From Dipylidium caninum (Eukaryota > Platyhelminthes > Cestoda > Cyclophyllidea > Dipylidiidae), in the NCBI GenBank assembly GCA_017562135.1, contig QEYB01000290.1, positions 62,001 through 126,000 on the forward strand: 64,000 nucleotides of DNA, in the 5' to 3' direction. Shown piece by piece: positions 50,661-63,900 of this stretch; positions within the stretch are counted from its first letter, which is position 1; every line of letters starts with the position of its first letter. The notes beneath the pieces are model-generated. The model searched no databases and was not told the DNA's origin. It was given only the letters and a program-made list of their open reading frames with translations. The position numbers and the translations under genes were made by a program.

Positions 50661-53600
50661 ATGGCTCTCCCTTGTTGTACGTTCGCGCGTGTGTCAGAGT
50701 CCGACAAGGCTCGAATTGAAGCCAACAAACAAATTGATAAAATTATTGAAAAAGAAAAGCGTAACTTTCGATCCACTCATCGGCTTCTCTTACTTGGCGC
50801 AGGAGAAAGCGGCAAGTCAACCATCGTGAAACAAATGCGGATACTGCACATTGATGGGTTTTCCGACGCGGAGAAAAAGGAGAAAATAGTTGATATTAGA
50901 AAAAATCTAAGGGACGCCATTTGTGTAAGCGCATTTTTCTAATCCACCTTCACTAGTCTATCGTCGGAGCTATGCCTAATCTAAAACCACCAATTTCCTT
51001 GAAACATGCGGACAATGTTCCCATTCGAAATTACATGCTAGATGAAGCCTCTAAGAATGAATTTGACTTCCCCCCGGTTTGTCGTATTTCATTTCATTCC
51101 AACTGCCTTTTCAGATATTTTTTTCCAATTGTCGACAGCTCTGGGCCGATGAGGGGGTCCAGGAAGCGTATGAAAGGTCCAATGAGTACCAGCTCATTGA
51201 TTGTGCTAAATAGTAAGTTTTTCCGTTAAGTGATAATATATAGTTTTCTTGATCGTTCAATGGAATTAGGGAAGTCGGACTATATTCCAACGGAACAGGA
51301 CATCCTTCGGTGTCGTGTTCTTACTTCGGGCATTTTTGAGACAAAATTTACCGTTGATAAGGTGCAGTTCCATATGTTCGATGTGGGTGGACAGAGAGAG
51401 GAGAGAAGGAAGTGGATACAGTGTTTCAACGACGTCACCGCTATCATCTTTGTGGCGGCCTGTTCATCATACAACATGGTTTTGCGTGAGGATCCAAATA
51501 AAAATCGCGTTAGGGAGTCGCTCGACCTCCTTGGGTCAATTTGGAACAATCGGTAGGTAGTTTTGCTTCACCTTTGATAACCTTAGCGCTAGACATTTTT
51601 TAGGCTTTTTGCGTGTGTGTACGTGTGTGATTTTGTTTCGTATAGCCTGTCGAATATTGGATTGATGTTTACCTTAATCGTAAACAATCGCTGTCGATAT
51701 TTGCTTCATTTACTACTACTTTAACCGGCAGGTCACGATAGAGACAAATCCTTTGGATCTTTTGATGATGACTTGACCGTCATTATTGGTTTAGGTGATG
51801 TGATGCAAAATTATGCTTCCGCTGCGGTGCAGAGATTGTATAAGAAACAAGGGTAACTTGTACGTTTGCTATCATTTTTCCTTTGTAATCACGCACGCGC
51901 GTGTACGTGTGACTGTATGTACGTACCCTTGTCTGCTGGTTGAGGGGATGAATGGGTGAACTCGCGGTTTGATGGCGCCTCCGCTTTGCATTTCATCATC
52001 CCTCTTTCCCATTAGATCCTGTTTTTTACTAAGGGATTTTCACTTGTCTACAATTCTTTGCTTCATCTAACAATAATGGCTGTTTTCGTCATTTGTGTAA
52101 TGCCCCAACTTCCTCATTTAGCTTCTATTTTGATGCGTAATTCCTATCAAGCTACAACGGTTTATTGCGCTGTTGATAGGTATTTATATATATATTAGAG
52201 GATATTTAAGTTATTGCATCTCCGGAAATAATTTATGGTTGAGCAACCTTATTATTTGGTGTGTCCTTGTGGCAATATTAAAAAACATTGACTTTGGGTA
52301 CGGCCTTTCCTTTTGGGTTCTGATAGATGCTGTTGAAATCTAGACAACTTTTAATCATTAGAGAGTTGTTTCCACTGGCGGAATAGATCATTGATGTTGT
52401 TAAATCAATTTCTTATTTCTATACGCCTCCAAATTCTCTAATTAAAATTCAAACTGAGCTATTAGTGAGTGAGATAATTATATGGAAAAACTGTAGCTCA
52501 CTTCAGTTTCCGTTGTTGCGTTTTCATTCCCACCCGCCTCCCACTCTCGTTGGTAGGATTCCGTCAATGTTACCCAGTTCACTTTTCGTCCTTTTCGTAA
52601 TGCAGAGCCCCTTCCTCAACCTGCAAAATTATCTTACAACAGCTTCGTATTATTCTTTGCTTATTGAGTTGTCAAACTTGCTAAAAATTACTTGCTTCTC
52701 TCCATGAAATTGTTCCATTCCTACTTACCTTTGTAGTGTTTCTTCAACAATTTTGAAACAATCTATGTATTTCATAAGTCACCCCTTGATAACATACTTT
52801 GACTCGACCACGGAGTTAAGATCAAGAAAATTTTAATATTGAAGATTCAAGTTATTTGTTATCGTAAAATGCGTCCACTGTGGTAACGGGGTTTTTTCTA
52901 AATCTTCAATAGGTGGCTGAAGAATATATCTGTTATCCTATTTCTCAACAAACAGGACCTCCTAGCAGAGAAGGTGAAGTCTGGGAAGTCCAAAATTGAG
53001 ACCTACTTCCCCGGCTATGCAACTTATCAAGCACAGACTGATGGTTAGTATCCTCTCCATTCTCTTCTTTTTAGCAAGACGTTTGAGGTCAAAAACAGCG
53101 TCAGGTTATTGTTAATGACTCCAATCATTGTCAATTAATGTTTCTTAAAGTCGGAAACAATTTGACGTGTAATTGTATAGCTAACCAGGAACGCTCAATA
53201 CAGAAATTATAATCATTGAGTAGTGAATTTCTGTGACTGGGTACACGCATCCACATGAGCAAGTGTATGAACGCAAATTCCTAAAGCGTGCCAAATCTGG
53301 ACTGAAGCGACTCTGTTTTTGGCTTGGAAATAGGAGAGCGATGCGATTTTCGATTTCTCACTTTAGCAGGACTAAAAAATGATTAATTTTTATTGCTTTT
53401 AATTTCGATTTCTTGATTTTGTCTACTGTCGTTTAATTTTTTCTTGTAAATTTCACCACTTCATCAAGTATTATTTCGATTATGCATTCTTCACACATTG
53501 GCCCGATTTGTCATTTTTTTCTGGCGATGATTTTGTTCCATTAAAATTTGAATATCCCTATCATGAGATGACATTGTGAATCGCCTCTTTTAAAGGAATG

Positions 53601-56564
53601 GGAACTCTGCCTAAATTGTGAATTTAGTTTGAGTGTTCTTACATTTTGGCATGAATCACTATTTTTAAAAAAGTGGTTCTAGTCGATTTGCCCGTTACGA
53701 AATCAAGAAACAATCCGAAATCTGTAGTTGATTGAGTTAGACAAATATCTTTGTTTATAGCTCTATGTTTGGTTAGGCTGTATCCTCTTCCAAACTTTTA
53801 CAACTAATCCTCTGTAGGGGGAGTATATCCTTCCTCTTGTTTCTAAGTTCTCATCACAAATTTCTGTGTACTTTAGTGCATTTACTTTGAATAATGCATG
53901 TTTTTGCTTCGAATTAATTGTTTCGTGCTTTTATTTAAACGTCTTCGACTGGAATGATAAGTTAGTCGCAAATGTGATAGAGACGTTTTTTTTAAATCCA
54001 TTGGAGCTGAACTTTGGGCTTCGTAGCTGACATTCTCTTGGCCACAATGACTGGTATTCGAAAGTAATATCGAATAGGAGTATAATAAAGAATTAAAACT
54101 CTTTTTATGTTGTTCACTGATTTGACTGGAAATCTGTTACACAAATATCCTTTTTTGGTTTGAATCGATGGAGGGTTTTACTGAGTTGTGATAAACTATT
54201 CTCGTGGATGACAGAGAATTCTCGGTCTAGAGATTTTTTATATACAACTTATCCAACGTTAAGTTTATAGGTCCGCATTTTTCCGTTTTTAGTCATCGCC
54301 GAATATAGCAACGAAGACCCTGAAATTGTCCGTGCCAAATTCTTCTTTCGAGACGAATTTTTGGTTAGTTCTTGAATAGGAAATGCTAATTTCATGCTTT
54401 TTGAGTTTAATGTTCATTTTTATCCTATTCTGTTATATTTTGGAAGAGAACCGAGGTTTTCAGTTAGATTCTAAGTCTTTAATAAACTGCCTTTCACTCC
54501 AATTGTCTGTTATTTTGTTTTAGTAAAATAATGCTGTTTACCCATTTTGTGTCACTATTAATCAGAGATTCCCTTCTGCCATAGTCTTAGTATTATGGAA
54601 TCATACTTAAAATGAGAAAGTGACTATTAGCTTCGTGTCGCGTTAAAAAATATCTTGCGCATATATTCCCGTTGTAACCATACTTTTTTAATTGTTCACT
54701 TTCTTATGCAAACAGGGTTATTGTTTGATTGGTTGTTTGTGCATAATATATCCGTCTTCGTTTTGACTGACTTGACTTACCAATCAGCAGTAAACGTGGG
54801 TATTTCATCTCTTGAGTACTCCAATGAACGAAAGCCGTGAAAAGTCCTAGTCACAAATAATTTTTGACCGGCCGTTCTTAATTACCATGATAACCCGGTT
54901 GGTAGGTTCTTCTAATGCTGCCACCTTCCTAATTTGTCGATTTACTGCTATCAATGTGAACATAAGATGTCATACATTTTTCCTACGGGATAAGATATGG
55001 AGCGTATATGTTTTTACCGTACAGGATATCGAAGACCATGTTAAACAAGATAGCTTTCCTCACCAGCGTAGTGCTTTTCGGTCCTAAAAGAGGTAGTTAA
55101 ACTAATTTCAAACCATGCCTGTGGCTGTGAATTAACGATGGAACCGAGCAATGGTAGCAACTATGTGGTATTGATTTGCAAATCAGCTGTAGACTGTCTA
55201 GTTAATTTCTTCGTGTCGTTATGCCTGCTTTGTCTTGTTAATGATATCTATGGTAAACTCATGACTTTCATCCCTTTAGATCTTCATTGATTGTCAATCT
55301 TTCTCAAGATTAATTTTTTCCGTAGGCATATGTGATCGTTGCGAAGACTGGGTTTATCGTTGAAAAATGTTTATACTAAAGAGCACGAGTGATCAAGCTC
55401 TCAGCCAGTCAGGAAAATGAATCTTTTTTCGCTTCTAATTGACGTCCTCTTCACTGGCTTAGTTAGTTCTTTGATGTTTTAGTTATTATTCCTCGGTCAT
55501 TATATTCCAACTTGATTGTGTACTTATACATGCTGCCATTACTTAACAAAATTTATGTGCCTTCTTTGTTCTCCCATCTCATTTCAGTCATTAATCTATG
55601 CCAATTATTGCTTTGAGGATGGGTCATAATCTCGTATCGCATATCGTGTTTTGGCCATTAGTGTGGTTTTTCCACCTCATCCATACAATATACACCATTT
55701 TAACTTCGAGTCTGGGTCACAAAAATGTGATTTTCTGTTGTCAATTTCAGTGGCTTTAACTAATCCTATGCTTCTCCCTTTTTCCACGGAGTGTGAAAAT
55801 GATACCCATGTCATGACAGACTTATTGGACTTAAATTGACGAGCAACAATCGAAATTACCAATATTGATGTTTTTAACCGATTTCTCTTGAGGAAGAGGC
55901 TGTATTCTGCGACCGGATTTTCTATTATATAAATCTTACCTGTAAATCATGGGCAAAATCGCCGTGGTGCCTATAGTTATTGAGTTGAAGACATGTGGGT
56001 CCGTCTGTTGGTTGTACTCTTTTAAGACTAAATAAACATGGTGCTGTTTGGCATCTATTGCGCACATAATGGTGAATGCGCATGCTTATTGTGATTTCGG
56101 TGCATTTTGTGTGAACTTCGCAAGAGGAATGTGTGCTTCTCGTTGGTTTTCGGTACCAGCATGATCTTGCCATCTATCCGCATTTTAAGTTTTGTGTCGG
56201 TGGGTTATATTAGTAGAAGTACTAACTGAGTCGAAAACGCTGTCTCAGTTTCAAGCACGGCGTTACGAGTCCCCTCAGTGTCTTTTAGTATTCCCACTGT
56301 GATAGTTGATTTACTCCTAATATAGAGGGCAAACTCCGATTTTTGTACTGTTTACAGTTGGCATTTAAAATATAATTTAAGGTCGGAACTGTTTATAATA
56401 TATTGTAACCCTTGTAGAAGGTGACGGCGGACAGCAACAACGGTCGACACTACTGTTATCCTCATTTAACGTGCGCGGTTGACACGGAGAACATTCGACG
56501 AGTGTTTAACGACTGTCGTGACATTATTCAAAGAATGCATCTCCGTCAGTACGAGCTGCTATAG
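50661..56564 (+). CDS. GNAS: G protein alpha subunit, stimulatory class (G alpha s), 7 exons, 379 aa
   Basis: A membrane-associated GTPase coupling receptors to adenylyl cyclase. Exons: 50661-50924, 50957-51076, 51115-51212, 51244-51552, 52913-53043, 54293-54363, 56418-56564, all GT-AG and in phase; the first three introns are 32, 38 and 31 nt, the later ones 1.2-2.1 kb. Seen: P-loop [20 protein letters not shown], switch [16 protein letters not shown] with its catalytic Arg, switch [14 protein letters not shown] with its Gln, FLNKQD for guanine specificity, [13 protein letters not shown], and the C-terminal [10 protein letters not shown] identical to G alpha s. The helical domain has the G alpha s-type [11 protein letters not shown]. 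Length matches human short G alpha s (380 aa). The N-terminus begins MALPCCT rather than MGCLGN; cysteines 5 and 6 could be palmitoylated. Confidence 0.97.
51899..51926. repeat. GT/AC-rich simple sequence in G alpha s intron 4
   Basis: A short purine-pyrimidine alternating stretch (CGCGCGTGTACGTGTG and neighbours) inside intron 51553-52912. No function inferred. Confidence 0.6.
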
Positions 56565-59500
56565 GCATCCCCCATACCACCGCCCCACTTTACTCTGTGA
56601 TTCCTTCGGTCTCACCACCTGCTCTCGCACTCTAGCTTCAGTTTTGGCGAAGGATTGGTCCCCTCTTGTTGCTCTCCTTGACTCATGCGAAAAGTCGATC
56701 CGAAAACACCTTCACTTTCTTCTAATCTATATATTTCAAGTGATTTTTAACTCAATTTCCCATTTTTTTCTCGCTTGGCACAAAAGTCTAATCCCTTTTA
56801 CTGTGTGATATCTTAAGGATGCGTATATCCATCGCCCCTTTCACTTGCTTTTTTCCTGTTTCCACATATAAATTCAACACTGGCTCAAATCCCGGTTGCT
56901 CTCTTTTCTCCCTTTGTGAGCTTCTGTTTTGTTTGACGTTGGCAACTAACTCAATAAACTACCATTTCCTCCTCGAAGACACCTCTATACTTACCCTACT
57001 TATAGCCTTCGTTCTCACTTTTCTTCTTACTCCATGTTTTTTCTCTGCCGACCCACCTATCTGTCCTTTCGAGTAATTTGTAAAAAAAGCATTTTTTCTG
57101 CAATTTTATCCTCTAAGACGTGCTTTTGACGATCTGTACAATTTTGGGTAGGGGGTTTTGATATTTGCCTTCGGTTCTCTTTTCTCTGAAGTGTGGTACT
57201 GTGGGAGTAAACCGTAAAATCTAGACAATTTTCCTCAAAACTAACTAAGTCGGCAGCTCAAGTTAGTATTTTTTTTCATCCTCAAGTGGGGCTTGGTCCA
57301 CGATATCGTTTCGTGTGACCGCGTGCTTGAGCACGGTAAGCCTGTTGCTCTGATATTTCTCGTGCTTCTCCGTGCTATGTATCATTTCGAACAGTAGTTG
57401 GTGCGAGGTTTTCAAAAGTCCGTGCGCATTTTAGTGACAAACTGTCACTTTCCCCATTTCGACGTCATTCCGTTGATGAGATGCCGCATTGGTTATTAGA
57501 GACTTGACCAACATAAATCAGTGTCCTCGCTGATTTGGGGTCTCCACAATGAATAGGTAATACCCTTAACTTATTATATGTATATCTTTTCAACCGGGTC
57601 AGCGTTTTTCATCATTCGAAGTAAGTCAATCTTGTCTACAACTTGTCCTGAGGCATAGTAACAGCATGTGGGAATGGGGTGTTTCACGCCCACGTTTAGT
57701 AGGACTCGTGACTATTAAGTTAGTACACCTCATTGAAATGTTGCCCCTATCCAAATTACCATTTGGTAGTCGCATCATCAACGCCCGCTAAATTTGTCAT
57801 TAGTTTGCTCATTAAAAAAATTGGGGTGGTACGAAGTGAGGCCCTAAGGTGTGATCGCAGCTTATTATTTTCGTGTCTGCAAAGTCCATTTCCGTGATAT
57901 GACGACTTTTAATGTTAAGATATCTGCGAAGACTTGTTTGTTATGTAAAACTCTCCCCCGATGGCATTCTGATCCTTTTGGAAGAGATAATTGGAATAAC
58001 TTTAGACAGTCCTCCAAGGTATGATCACATATATGATGTTGACATCGTCATTTTTCGTAATTCCCGACAGACGTCTGTTTCCCCAAGCAGGTAACGAACA
58101 ATTAGGTTTAAATATGAGGCATGAGGCCTCTTTCCTTCCGCGGACTACCTCGTGAATGGAGCAAAGAAGAGACTTAAGTGAATATACCTGCCCGGCAGTG
58201 GTTCAAATATCTTTCTTTTTGCTTAAACTCCAATTTGGCGAATTCTCAAACTTGAGAATAGACACTTTTCATTTCTAACCTTTCAAGTAACCTGATAATA
58301 TTTCTACATATTAACCGTGTGTCAAAGAGCTTTTCGCAATTTGGTTTCGCTCTCAATAAGAAAGAGAAAGCCTACTTTGTAATATACAAAAAGTTTGAGA
58401 CCTAAGTCGTAGTTGGAGAATTTGCTTTGTTAATAGCTTGTTTAAATTACAAACTAAACAAAAACAATCAAGGCCCACCCGCTTTATGCGCTCTATTTAG
58501 ATGTGTTGTGTGATGCGGTCCCCACACAACGGATTAGAATCTAATTTTGGTCTCAATTTGTTTCCTAACCAGTACCAAAGGTCGCCTCGCGGGCGTGCGA
58601 GGAGGCTATTCACGGATCCCACCTCCGGAGGCCACTTTAAAAGCAAATCGCCAACGTATCCAAGATTAAAAATCATCAATTCTGACCATTTATTAGATAG
58701 ACAAAATTACTCCAAGAAAAGTGAGCTAAAAGGTAATTAATCATGGTGGCGAGAAAAGTTGCGGAGCCGATTTGGTTTTGGCGGCATTTTGTTTGTTTAG
58801 ACAAAGGCCTCTTTGAAAAAGTAACATAAGGGTATAATTATGGAAACATTCACTTTATACTGACAATCAAACCTTAAATGAGTAGACCGTATAAGACGCG
58901 GCGTGACCTGGCTTCTCTCCTTCAGCAAGTAAAGGTTAGATGCAATTTGCTCGAAGGTAGTGTGCGTCGATGGTTTTTAGGAATTCTCCAAGAAAGTATG
59001 CATATGAATAAATGACAGTCAACCTGTGATAGTCAAATTTGACGCTGAAAAATTGCCGAAATGTAGTAAAAAAAGGGGAAAGGGAAGAACGCTTATGCAG
59101 TAAATTCCTCTGTCCCTATTTTTCATTCCTAAGTACTTCCAAACAGCCATAAATCGTTTTTATTTCAGACAATTTATCAGTCGAGATCGTCACAAACTAA
59201 GTTCATTTGATACCAATTTGTTATATATGCCAATGTTAAACAATATTCCACCCTTATACGTTAATATGATCTATTTACTATAAGTATCCTGTTAAGTGCC
59301 AAATGTTGGTCTCACCTCTCTCAGCTTCCGATACAGGTTAACTAAAAACAACAGTGTAGTGTGCAAGTTGTGAGCGCTTAGCACTAATTACCATATAAAC
59401 CCTTGATGGCCTGATGTAACGTGTTAGTGTTGCACGAGATAAAATTTAGCCCATTGACTACAAAAATGAGTCTGTGAGAATGAGGCGATTTTCCGAAGGT

Positions 59501-60914
59501 TGGATGAAAGTAGTCTAGAGGCATTAAACACGCGATAACGATAATGAGACTTTGCAAAACACATGAATATCCTTCTGCATTCCTCAGTTACCGCTTTTAA
59601 GTCTTTGAATCCAAGCCGCGTTTATAACACCTCAATCCGCAAAGGCGTTACCTCAAGCTCGTATTTATCAAACACGAGGTAGTTCAACTTTCACTTCGTG
59701 CTCCCTATCATCTGCACACGGTTCATTCATTTTTTGATTAATTTGTTATTTGGAATAGTTCTGGCGTAAGCTGTGTTTAGTCAGTGGATTTTTATTAATC
59801 GATCGTCAGACAATCCTATGAAGAAACTATGAAGACAACACGTGCCCACCCTACGGAAGCGAAAGCAGTTATATTGACGGTCGCATATGCCGCTATTGGT
59901 TAGTTTTCATTATTAAGTCCACATCACATCAAATAACTTTATTTAAAATGAAGGGGGTGAAGATGGTAGATGATATTTACTATACAGGATGTACTACGTC
60001 AGGGAAATTGCTGGATGCAGTATAATAGGCAGTAGTATTTATTTATTGGAAATTGTTGAGGAGCCGTCCACACTGGAAAACCTGGGTCATCGAGACACTT
60101 CACACAGAAGCCAAAATGCGGGATTGCTACAAATAGATAATATATTGGTTACGTGTTATTACATAAACCTTAGAAACCACAGCCATAGTTTAAAAAGGTA
60201 AGTCAGGCCGTTATAAGAAAAACGGGTCGATGAATAGTGAGGGTCTCCAGTAAACCATACGTGATATCACAGTAATGTGAAGTTCTACGATATAAGAATT
60301 TCAACACGGAGAATTGCACAAACTAACGAAGGTCTGGAAACATTTGTTACGGGATGTAATGATACTAACCAAACTAATGAGATAAAATTCTCCCAATCTC
60401 GATGAGAATACAGACCATGGTAAAAAAAGATCTATGCTCACCGTTACGGACCTATTAGCTGATTAGCATATATTCACTTAAATCCTACATAAGTTACGAA
60501 ACAAAGCAGGAAGGCTGAGTGAAAAAATAAGTTAAATACATTGGGGCGAAATGTACGTATGTACGTATGTGTGTAATAATGCAAAAATAGAGTGCTTTGC
60601 ATATATTTCACCTGGTCATTGGGACGTATATACCAATTGCTATCAAAAAATGCGAAATATTTTGACCGGCTGAATCTTGGAAACTTGAACTGGAAATTTT
60701 TATCTGTTTTGCTACGATTTTCTTTTGGTTTATATCGGTTCACTTTGGATAAGTAAAATAAAACACTCAAAAAATAAAAAAGGCTAGTTTTGCTAAATGT
60801 GTAAAATCTAGTTTTGTCTATATCATTTGAAAGAATATAGTGTTAACGACACACATACCCGCGATCAGTTGTTTTACTGACCCACACGCTGCTCTGTTTA
60901 TTTAAATCTCGCTG
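56565..60914. other. 4.3 kb spacer between G alpha s and the lectin gene
   Basis: The left part is the G alpha s 3' flank. Plus frames at 56479-56808 and 57912-58094 match no family (the first overlaps the final G alpha s exon in another frame). A possible exon at 59988-60196 has acceptor- and donor-like borders (TATACAG, AAAAG|GTAAGT) but no recognisable product. A small GTAC/GTAT tandem tract lies near 60551-60572. Confidence 0.4.
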
Positions 60915-63900
60915 ATGGTCGGGTGTGCGCCGGTTGTGTTATTTGTTTTGAGTCTTGCGCAAGCTTATGAAGCGCCGAATACAAATTGTATCGAACGGAA
61001 TTTTTTACGCACATGTCTTACGCTCAATTCAAGCCCTTTAACATTCCATGACGCTAGAAGGAGATGTGAGGAAACGCATTCTCTGCTCGCTACTATTTCT
61101 GAACCTGCCTTGCAGGAGTTCGTTCTAGATTATCTCCGTAAGGTAATTTGAATAAAACGCAACGGGTAACGCTTAGTAACATGCCAATTATTTTCTTTGT
61201 ATTTTTGTCCGCTCTTATTCCATCAAAAATTCTGAAAAATAAATCTATCTCCTCTGGGTTTGCCTTACTAAATTTATGCTGGCAATAAGATTTGTAGACT
61301 TGTATCAACAGAATATGGGTTAATGGATGAAAATCTTTCTAAGATTCGTGTTTCATATGATTCGTTGATTTAATTCTGTTTACATCCTCTTTTCCGTATT
61401 TTATACAGAATTTATTTATACGTAGAGGAGGAATTGGTATCTTGACTATCACAACCTTAATTTCGAGTTAATGCGAGTCTGTTTTGATTGATTATTTCAA
61501 ATGTTTTTCATCTAGTTCAAATTCTAACTTGTCAATTTAATTGCAATAATTTTCAAATTAGTGGAGTGTTGAGTGAATGAATTTTACCAATGCAATTAAT
61601 TATCATTGCCTACCCAAGAGAGTAGTTATTCAGACCATTTTGGGCGTGGTGACCTGTACTGTACATTGATAATGCACATTTACTAAGAAGCATTGGTTAC
61701 AATTAGACCGTCTTTACAAAAGTTATTTTTTTGTTTCAAGTGCTAATTACGATTTGTCTTTCAACGAATAATATCTCAAATGTGTTTTCTTCTACAGGTC
61801 AGTAACAAATCCACTGCTCGGTATGGATCGGATTGTATTGGTCACATGGGCTGCTTCGATGGGTGTCAGGATATCAGATTGTTCCAATTACTCATTTGAA
61901 AGGAACGTCTGGAGATGCGAATGGCAAATGCATTGCTATTTCAACTGGTGGGTTATAATGACTTATGGGTCTTCTCAATTTCCTTATCAATTCAATTCTC
62001 CCAAATTCAGATGGGTATTGGACTCCAGAAGATTGCGGTACTCCTCATTCTTTCCTCTGCGCTTCGGAAGAAAGATTTTCTTACGTCTTACCGCCATTTT
62101 TGAATCATTCCACATATGAATGTCCAACAAAATTTCATCTTCTTGGTAGTCGTTGTTTCCGTGTAATTTCAACCGGGAGATATGTTCATTCCAATTAGAA
62201 CACAGTGGTCGCAAATAATCACTTTGCTACTTTTCTTCCAGTTTTTCGTAGACCAAATGCTAACTTATAGAGAAGCTGAATCTGCGTGTAAAGAGCTCAA
62301 TTCGCATCTTCTCACAATCCGGTCCTTCAGAGAACAAGGTATATTGGAGTCTTCTCTTGCATCATTTATTTACTTGTTTTACTTATGCCTGCTTATTTGT
62401 ATTTCGGGTATGGATTTTAAACTGCTTTTTTTTGGAGAATATTTTCACTTTGTCACCCTAAATGTGAACTTGGGCAACTTTGTAGTCCAAGCTCAAAGTT
62501 CAGTGTGAAAGCATCTGTTTTCTGTTTATCTATTTTTTTGTTTACGGATCTTAAATTCGTTTTCGTCAGCGGTGTTGTATTTCTTTATTGATGTCCCTCT
62601 TGTGCTTCGGTCTTTTTTTTATTGTTTATTAACTTTTACTCGAATATATGTACCGTTTTATTCATTGCCACTTGTTGAAATGTTACTGTCATCATTACAA
62701 AAAGGACCAGCAACATAAGCCTTAAAACGAGCAATTTTTGATATTTTTGCGAGTTTTCGATGTTAGTATTTTTAGGCCAAAATTTGTTCCTCTGTTCTAG
62801 TTGATTTTACATTTGTCCTAAGCCTTGGTATCAGATGCCCTCATCGTTGGGTTTCATCATTAATGAACTGGGGAGAACTTTGGCATTGCGTGATTTATGT
62901 ACAATTCCCCTATGCTTTTCATGGATGTTCACATAAGAGATACATATATTAACACTTTATTGAAAACCTTTTGTGTAATGACCTTCTGTGTATAATAAAC
63001 TGAATCATATTACCGAATCTAACACCTAGTCCCAACGACTGAAAAGAAGGAATAGAGTGCACCTATGTCCTCAATTGGCAAGTTGAAGTGATATTGTATT
63101 AATGTTCTGAGAACTTAGTCTCAGTATCTTATCTGTGCCAGCCCCACTGCATTGTCAAATGTATTTTTGCTAAGTCTGTACTGGATTGTTGAGTGTTTAA
63201 AGAAAATGGGAACGAATTTTGTAGATTGGGAGTGATTGGATTTCCTCTATTCTATGCATTTAGTTCTTGAAAGGCTGACATTAATGTGTGAGGCGTTTAT
63301 CATTTTTATGGTGTGTAAAGCCATTAGGAGCACTTGTGTAATACATAAATTACCTAATATTGGATTGAATAGTACAGCTGAGATGATTATTGGTGTTTCT
63401 CACCTTATTTTTGGCATTATACATAAGCTTCACTTTTTTGGCTCAGATGTTTCTTCTTTTTCAGATCTTCTTGTTGCGATGTTGAGTGATTACACCTCAG
63501 ATTTCTGGTTGGGCTTGAGACGCAACTTCAACAAATACATTTGGTCGAATTCGGGTGAAGTTGAAGCATCTTTCACGAACTGGGTAGCGGGTGAACCCAA
63601 TGGAGACGCTTTCGTAAATGTTTTTTTATACGTTCTGTTGTGTTCAAGTGCATAAGTACAAGATGCATCGTTAACATGTGTTTAGACATGCCGGTCTACT
63701 ACATTTCTCACACCATCACCACCACCACCTTTATCCGTGAGAATATCTTTTTGAAGAATTGTCTACTCGTTTACGTTTCCTTTAAACCTCATCTATACGG
63801 CAACATCTAGCAACTGGTTAATTAAACAATTTCTAGTGTGAATCTTGTCTACTTCCCCTATTTTTAAATTCGATGGCCTTCAAAAGTCAGTACTATTTTT

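Noticed and set aside
50611..50829. Plus frame starting at 50611 as an alternative G alpha s N-terminus
   Set aside because: It is in a different frame from the P-loop; the ATG at 50661 reads directly into conserved sequence.
59820..60201. Possible small two-exon gene upstream of the lectin gene
   Set aside because: The ATG exon and the next exon join either to a very short peptide or not in phase with the longer frame 59989-60201; no family match.
61823..62119. 98-codon plus frame across the lectin region read as one exon
   Set aside because: It reads through the 61948-62010 intron in the wrong frame; the lectin motifs lie in the other frames.
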